This document shows positions 61,350 to 64,000 of a DNA stretch of 64,000 nucleotides, piece by piece (within the stretch, counting starts at the first letter, position 1; each line of letters begins with the position of its first letter). The stretch lies in assembly GCF_025369935.1 (NCBI RefSeq), contig NZ_CP104467.1:4347001-4411000 (forward strand). Direction: 5' to 3'. The notes below the pieces were generated by a model that saw only the letters and a list, made by a program, of their open reading frames with translations, did not search any database and had not been told where the DNA came from. The translations under genes were made by a program, and so were the position numbers. This stretch comes from Paenibacillus andongensis. Lineage in GTDB: Bacteria > Bacillota > Bacilli > Paenibacillales > NBRC-103111.

Positions 61350-62591
61350 CTAAAAAGCAATCGCCCAATTCCCACGACGGAAAATAGGTTCAACGGTACC
61401 ATCACCAAGGACACCATCGATCTCAAGATCAGCCGTCCCGATCATGAAATCCACATGAATCAAACTGGTGTTCCCACCTCGGGCTTTTAACTCTTCACTT
61501 GATAAAGTGACACCACCTTGCAAATTGATCGGGTAGCAGCTTCCTAAAGCCAGATGGCAGGATGCATTCTCATCGATGCCCGTATTGTAGAAAATGCGGT
61601 CAAGATTAGAGATCGGCGAATTAAAAGGTACGAGAGCAACTTCTCCCAAATACCGTGCGCCCTCATCCATATCCAGCAACTTTGCTAGATGTTCATAGCC
61701 GACTTCCGCCTGATAGTCCACAACTTTACCGCCCTCGAACTTGAACGAAAACCGATCCACAAGCGCCCCATTCACATTTAATGGCTTGGTGCTCGACACC
61801 GTGCCATTGACTCCCGTTCGCTTAGGCATCGTGAAAACTTCCTCAGTCGGCATATTCGCTACGAATCGAATTCCACTTGCGTTCTCCGTATCACCGCCAA
61901 GCCAAATATGGCCTTCCGGCAGTTCGACTCGCAAATCTGTTCCTGCCGCTCGATATTGAAGCGCCTCGTATTGCTTCTCATTCAACACGCTGCGAACGCG
62001 CTTCAATTGATCCATATGTACTCGCCATGCCGCAATCGGATCATCTTCATAAACACGATTTATCCGGAAAATGTCCTCCCACATCGCATCGACCCGCTGT
62101 TCTTCAGGCAAATCGGCATACACTTTGGATGCCCACGCCACCGTAGGCGCTTTGATTAAGCACCAACTGAACTTACTTGTTCTCACATAATGCTGATACT
62201 TAGCTCTAGCCGTAGCCATCGCTTTAGATGCTCTAGAAACCAAACTTGCATCAATGCCCGCGTACAAATCAGGATCCGGCACTTTGATGTTCAGCAATGC
62301 TCCACCGTTTTCTACAAAACGTTCTAACATACTCGTATACCACTCTGGATAATAATCAAAAGCTTCATCATGGGCATATTCAAATCTACTGCGAGTTATC
62401 ACATCATCCTGCCAGTGTACTTGAACAAAATTCGCCCCTGCCTCGTAGGCTTTCTTAACAATGAGTCTAGTCAATTCTATGGATTCTATCGGCGACTCTA
62501 TCATCAGATCTTGGCCTTTACCGAGGTTAACTCCTATTTTAACAACAAGTTCAGCGTACTTTTCCAAATTTTTCTGAAAGTTGTCTATCAT
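61350..62591 (-). CDS. M29 family aminopeptidase
   Basis: A 413-residue thermophilic-type aminopeptidase (AmpS/PepS-like) with a di-metal site. Family blocks seen: VKIGVNLGKGQDLMIESPIE, FEYAHDEAF, FVANMPTEEVFTMPKRTGVNG, VGYEHLAKLLDMDEGARYLGEVALVP, NASCHLALG and IHVDFMIGT, the last ones holding the conserved Glu, His and Asp ligands. It removes N-terminal residues from peptides in the cytoplasm. The start follows AAGGAGATCATACGT. Confidence 0.93.
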   Translation of the reverse strand: MIDNFQKNLEKYAELVVKIGVNLGKGQDLMIESPIESIELTRLIVKKAYEAGANFVQVHWQDDVITRSRFEYAHDEAFDYYPEWYTSMLERFVENGGALLNIKVPDPDLYAGIDASLVSRASKAMATARAKYQHYVRTSKFSWCLIKAPTVAWASKVYADLPEEQRVDAMWEDIFRINRVYEDDPIAAWRVHMDQLKRVRSVLNEKQYEALQYRAAGTDLRVELPEGHIWLGGDTENASGIRFVANMPTEEVFTMPKRTGVNGTVSSTKPLNVNGALVDRFSFKFEGGKVVDYQAEVGYEHLAKLLDMDEGARYLGEVALVPFNSPISNLDRIFYNTGIDENASCHLALGSCYPINLQGGVTLSSEELKARGGNTSLIHVDFMIGTADLEIDGVLGDGTVEPIFRRGNWAIAF

Positions 62592-62612
62592 ACGTATGAT
62601 CTCCTTCGCGTG

Positions 62613-62659
62613 AAAAAGCCCATCAGCTCAGAATATTTCCTGAAGAATGACGGGCTTTT
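62613..62659 (-). terminator. Terminator after glnA
   Basis: AAAAGCCC-TCA/TGA-GGGCTTTT stem with one unpaired base on each side and a loop of about 20 bases, followed by TTTTTC on the minus strand. Confidence 0.85.
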
Positions 62660-62698
62660 CGTATCTAATTGTTGCATGAATATCAACTTGCTAAGCGA

Positions 62699-64000
62699 TT
62701 AGTACAGGGACAGATATTGATCTCTCTCCCATTGGTGAACTTGTGTTCTATACATATCCCACTCGATTTCTTTAAGTTCATAGAAGTGAGCCAAAGCATG
62801 TTCGCCAAGTGTATCGCAAATTACATCATTGCGAAGCAGCTCGTCCAACGCTTGTTTCAAGTTCAATGGCAATGTAGGAATGCCCTCGCTCTCTCTTTCT
62901 TCTTCAGTCATAACATAAATGTTACGATCGGTAGGAGGAGGAAGCTGCATTTTGTTCTTGATGCCATCCAGTCCGGCAGCAAGCATTACAGCAAGCGCCA
63001 AATATGGATTAGCAGCCGGATCCGGGTTACGAACTTCAACGCGAGTGCTTAATCCACGGGATGCCGGAATTCGGATCATCGGGCTACGATTACTTGCCGA
63101 CCAAGCTACATAAACTGGCGCTTCATATCCAGGCACTAGACGTTTGTAAGAGTTAACAGTAGGGTTCGTAATCGCAGCGAAAGAACGTGCATGACGAAGT
63201 ACACCCGCCATATAATGTCTAGCTACATTACTTAAACCTAATTTATCGTTCTCTTCATAAAACGCATTCACATCACCTTTGAATAACGATTGGTGACAGT
63301 GCATACCAGAACCGTTCATGCCGAACAAAGGTTTAGGCATAAAAGTCGCATGCAAACCATGCTGTCTAGCAACGGTTTTGACAACGAGTTTGAAGGTTTG
63401 AATTTGGTCAGCCGCTTTAATCGCATCTGCATATTTAAAGTCGATTTCATGTTGACCTGGCGCTACTTCATGGTGAGATGCTTCAATTTCAAAGCCCATC
63501 TCTTCAAGCGTCAACACAATATCGCGGCGACAGTTTTCGCCTAAATCCATCGGAGCCAAATCGAAATATCCACCTTGGTCGTTCAGTTCCGTTGTTGGAT
63601 TCCCTTTTTCATCTGTTTTGAACAAGAAGAATTCTGGTTCTGGACCTACGTTCATAGCCGTAAAGCCCATTTCTTCAGCTTGTTTCAAAGCATTTTTCAA
63701 GATCGCACGCGGATCTCCTGCGAACGGTCTGCCATCAGGCATATAGATATCACAGATTAAACGTGCAACTTTGCTCTCAGTTACCCAAGGGAAAATAACC
63801 CATGTATCCAAATCAGGATACAAATACATATCAGACTCTTCAATTCGCACATAACCCTCGATGGAAGAACCATCGAACATCATTTTGTTGTCGAGTGCTT
63901 TTTCGAGTTGGCTGTAAGGAATTTCTACGTTCTTGATGCTTCCCATCAAGTCTGTAAATTGCAAACGAATGAACCGAACATTTTCTTCTTTGGCAATACG
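62699..64000 (-). CDS. glnA: Glutamine synthetase type I (5' end cut by window edge)
   Basis: About 433 codons are visible. The frame stays open to the window edge ([17 protein letters not shown] before the first internal Met), so the annotated start lies outside. It closely follows the Bacillus GlnA pattern (about 444 residues): [71 protein letters not shown] and IRIPASRG. It condenses glutamate and ammonia. The operon partner glnR would be expected just upstream, off the window. The downstream terminator is strong. Confidence 0.96.
   Translation of the reverse strand, partial: RIAKEENVRFIRLQFTDLMGSIKNVEIPYSQLEKALDNKMMFDGSSIEGYVRIEESDMYLYPDLDTWVIFPWVTESKVARLICDIYMPDGRPFAGDPRAILKNALKQAEEMGFTAMNVGPEPEFFLFKTDEKGNPTTELNDQGGYFDLAPMDLGENCRRDIVLTLEEMGFEIEASHHEVAPGQHEIDFKYADAIKAADQIQTFKLVVKTVARQHGLHATFMPKPLFGMNGSGMHCHQSLFKGDVNAFYEENDKLGLSNVARHYMAGVLRHARSFAAITNPTVNSYKRLVPGYEAPVYVAWSASNRSPMIRIPASRGLSTRVEVRNPDPAANPYLALAVMLAAGLDGIKNKMQLPPPTDRNIYVMTEEERESEGIPTLPLNLKQALDELLRNDVICDTLGEHALAHFYELKEIEWDMYRTQVHQWERDQYLSLY

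Overview
The window looks like chromosome of an endospore-forming Bacillota, most likely Paenibacillus or a close relative. Supporting points: Bacillus-type Shine-Dalgarno sites; spore genes (tlp, kapB, a YhcN/YlaJ lipoprotein); a divergent yneA/lexA pair with Bacillus-type LexA boxes; and orthologues of Bacillus subtilis YkpA, YfmR, YfmM, YprA/YprB, YfhP, YlmA and YnzC. I saw no rRNA, tRNA, CRISPR array or replication origin. Most genes lie on the minus strand. The two outermost genes, an ornithine-carbamoyltransferase-like gene and glnA, run off the window ends.

Region by region. 1-6.1 kb is an accessory block of single-gene units, all on the minus strand: carbamoyltransferase-like, two methyltransferases, NUDIX, DinB, histidine phosphatase plus HAD, a broken acetyltransferase and a metallo-beta-lactamase fold protein. 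Its intergenic gaps carry repeats and an attC-like inverted repeat. 6.1-7.0 kb holds no intact gene, only a 15-codon relic of a tyrosine recombinase and several terminator-like hairpins. 7.0-8.9 kb is a group II intron with its reverse transcriptase. 9-19.5 kb is ordinary core: thioesterase, purT, a MoxR/VWA pair, spore and small conserved proteins, a TRIC-type channel, a Gfo/Idh oxidoreductase, kapB and a thioredoxin-like protein. 19.5-26.4 kb holds three ABC-F ATPases and an M42 peptidase. 26.5-37.1 kb is a complete Gram-positive Tad (type IVb pilus) operon ending in an FHA-domain gene. Upstream of it lie a promoter, a leader hairpin, a thioesterase gene and a kinase fused to a MinD/CpaE-like domain. 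39.5-47.4 kb includes a DNA-repair neighbourhood: endonuclease IV, an Fpg-type glycosylase and MrfA/MrfB. 47.8-53 kb holds a nitroreductase, a YfhP-type membrane protein with two acyltransferases, LrgAB and tlp. 53-64 kb holds rnz, metH, mtnD, ynzC, yneA, lexA, an M29 aminopeptidase and glnA.

How the genes work together. The Tad operon contains what is needed to make and process a type IVb pilin: prepilin peptidase, ATPase, two TadB/TadC platform proteins, pilin and pseudopilins. A phosphothreonine-reading FHA protein closes the operon, and a Ser/Thr kinase with a CpaE-like C-terminus lies just upstream. I read this as a kinase-controlled Tad machine; it is the best candidate here for a little-described system. 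MrfA, MrfB, endonuclease IV and the Fpg-type enzyme form a repair group, with a LexA-box-like site in front of mrfA and an unannotated 29-codon ORF between mrfA and mrfB. metH and mtnD are divergent and both serve methionine metabolism.

Start codons were moved from the longest ORF to the best Shine-Dalgarno-supported start where the sequence allowed. All functional names rest on motif and family recognition by eye, not on database searches.
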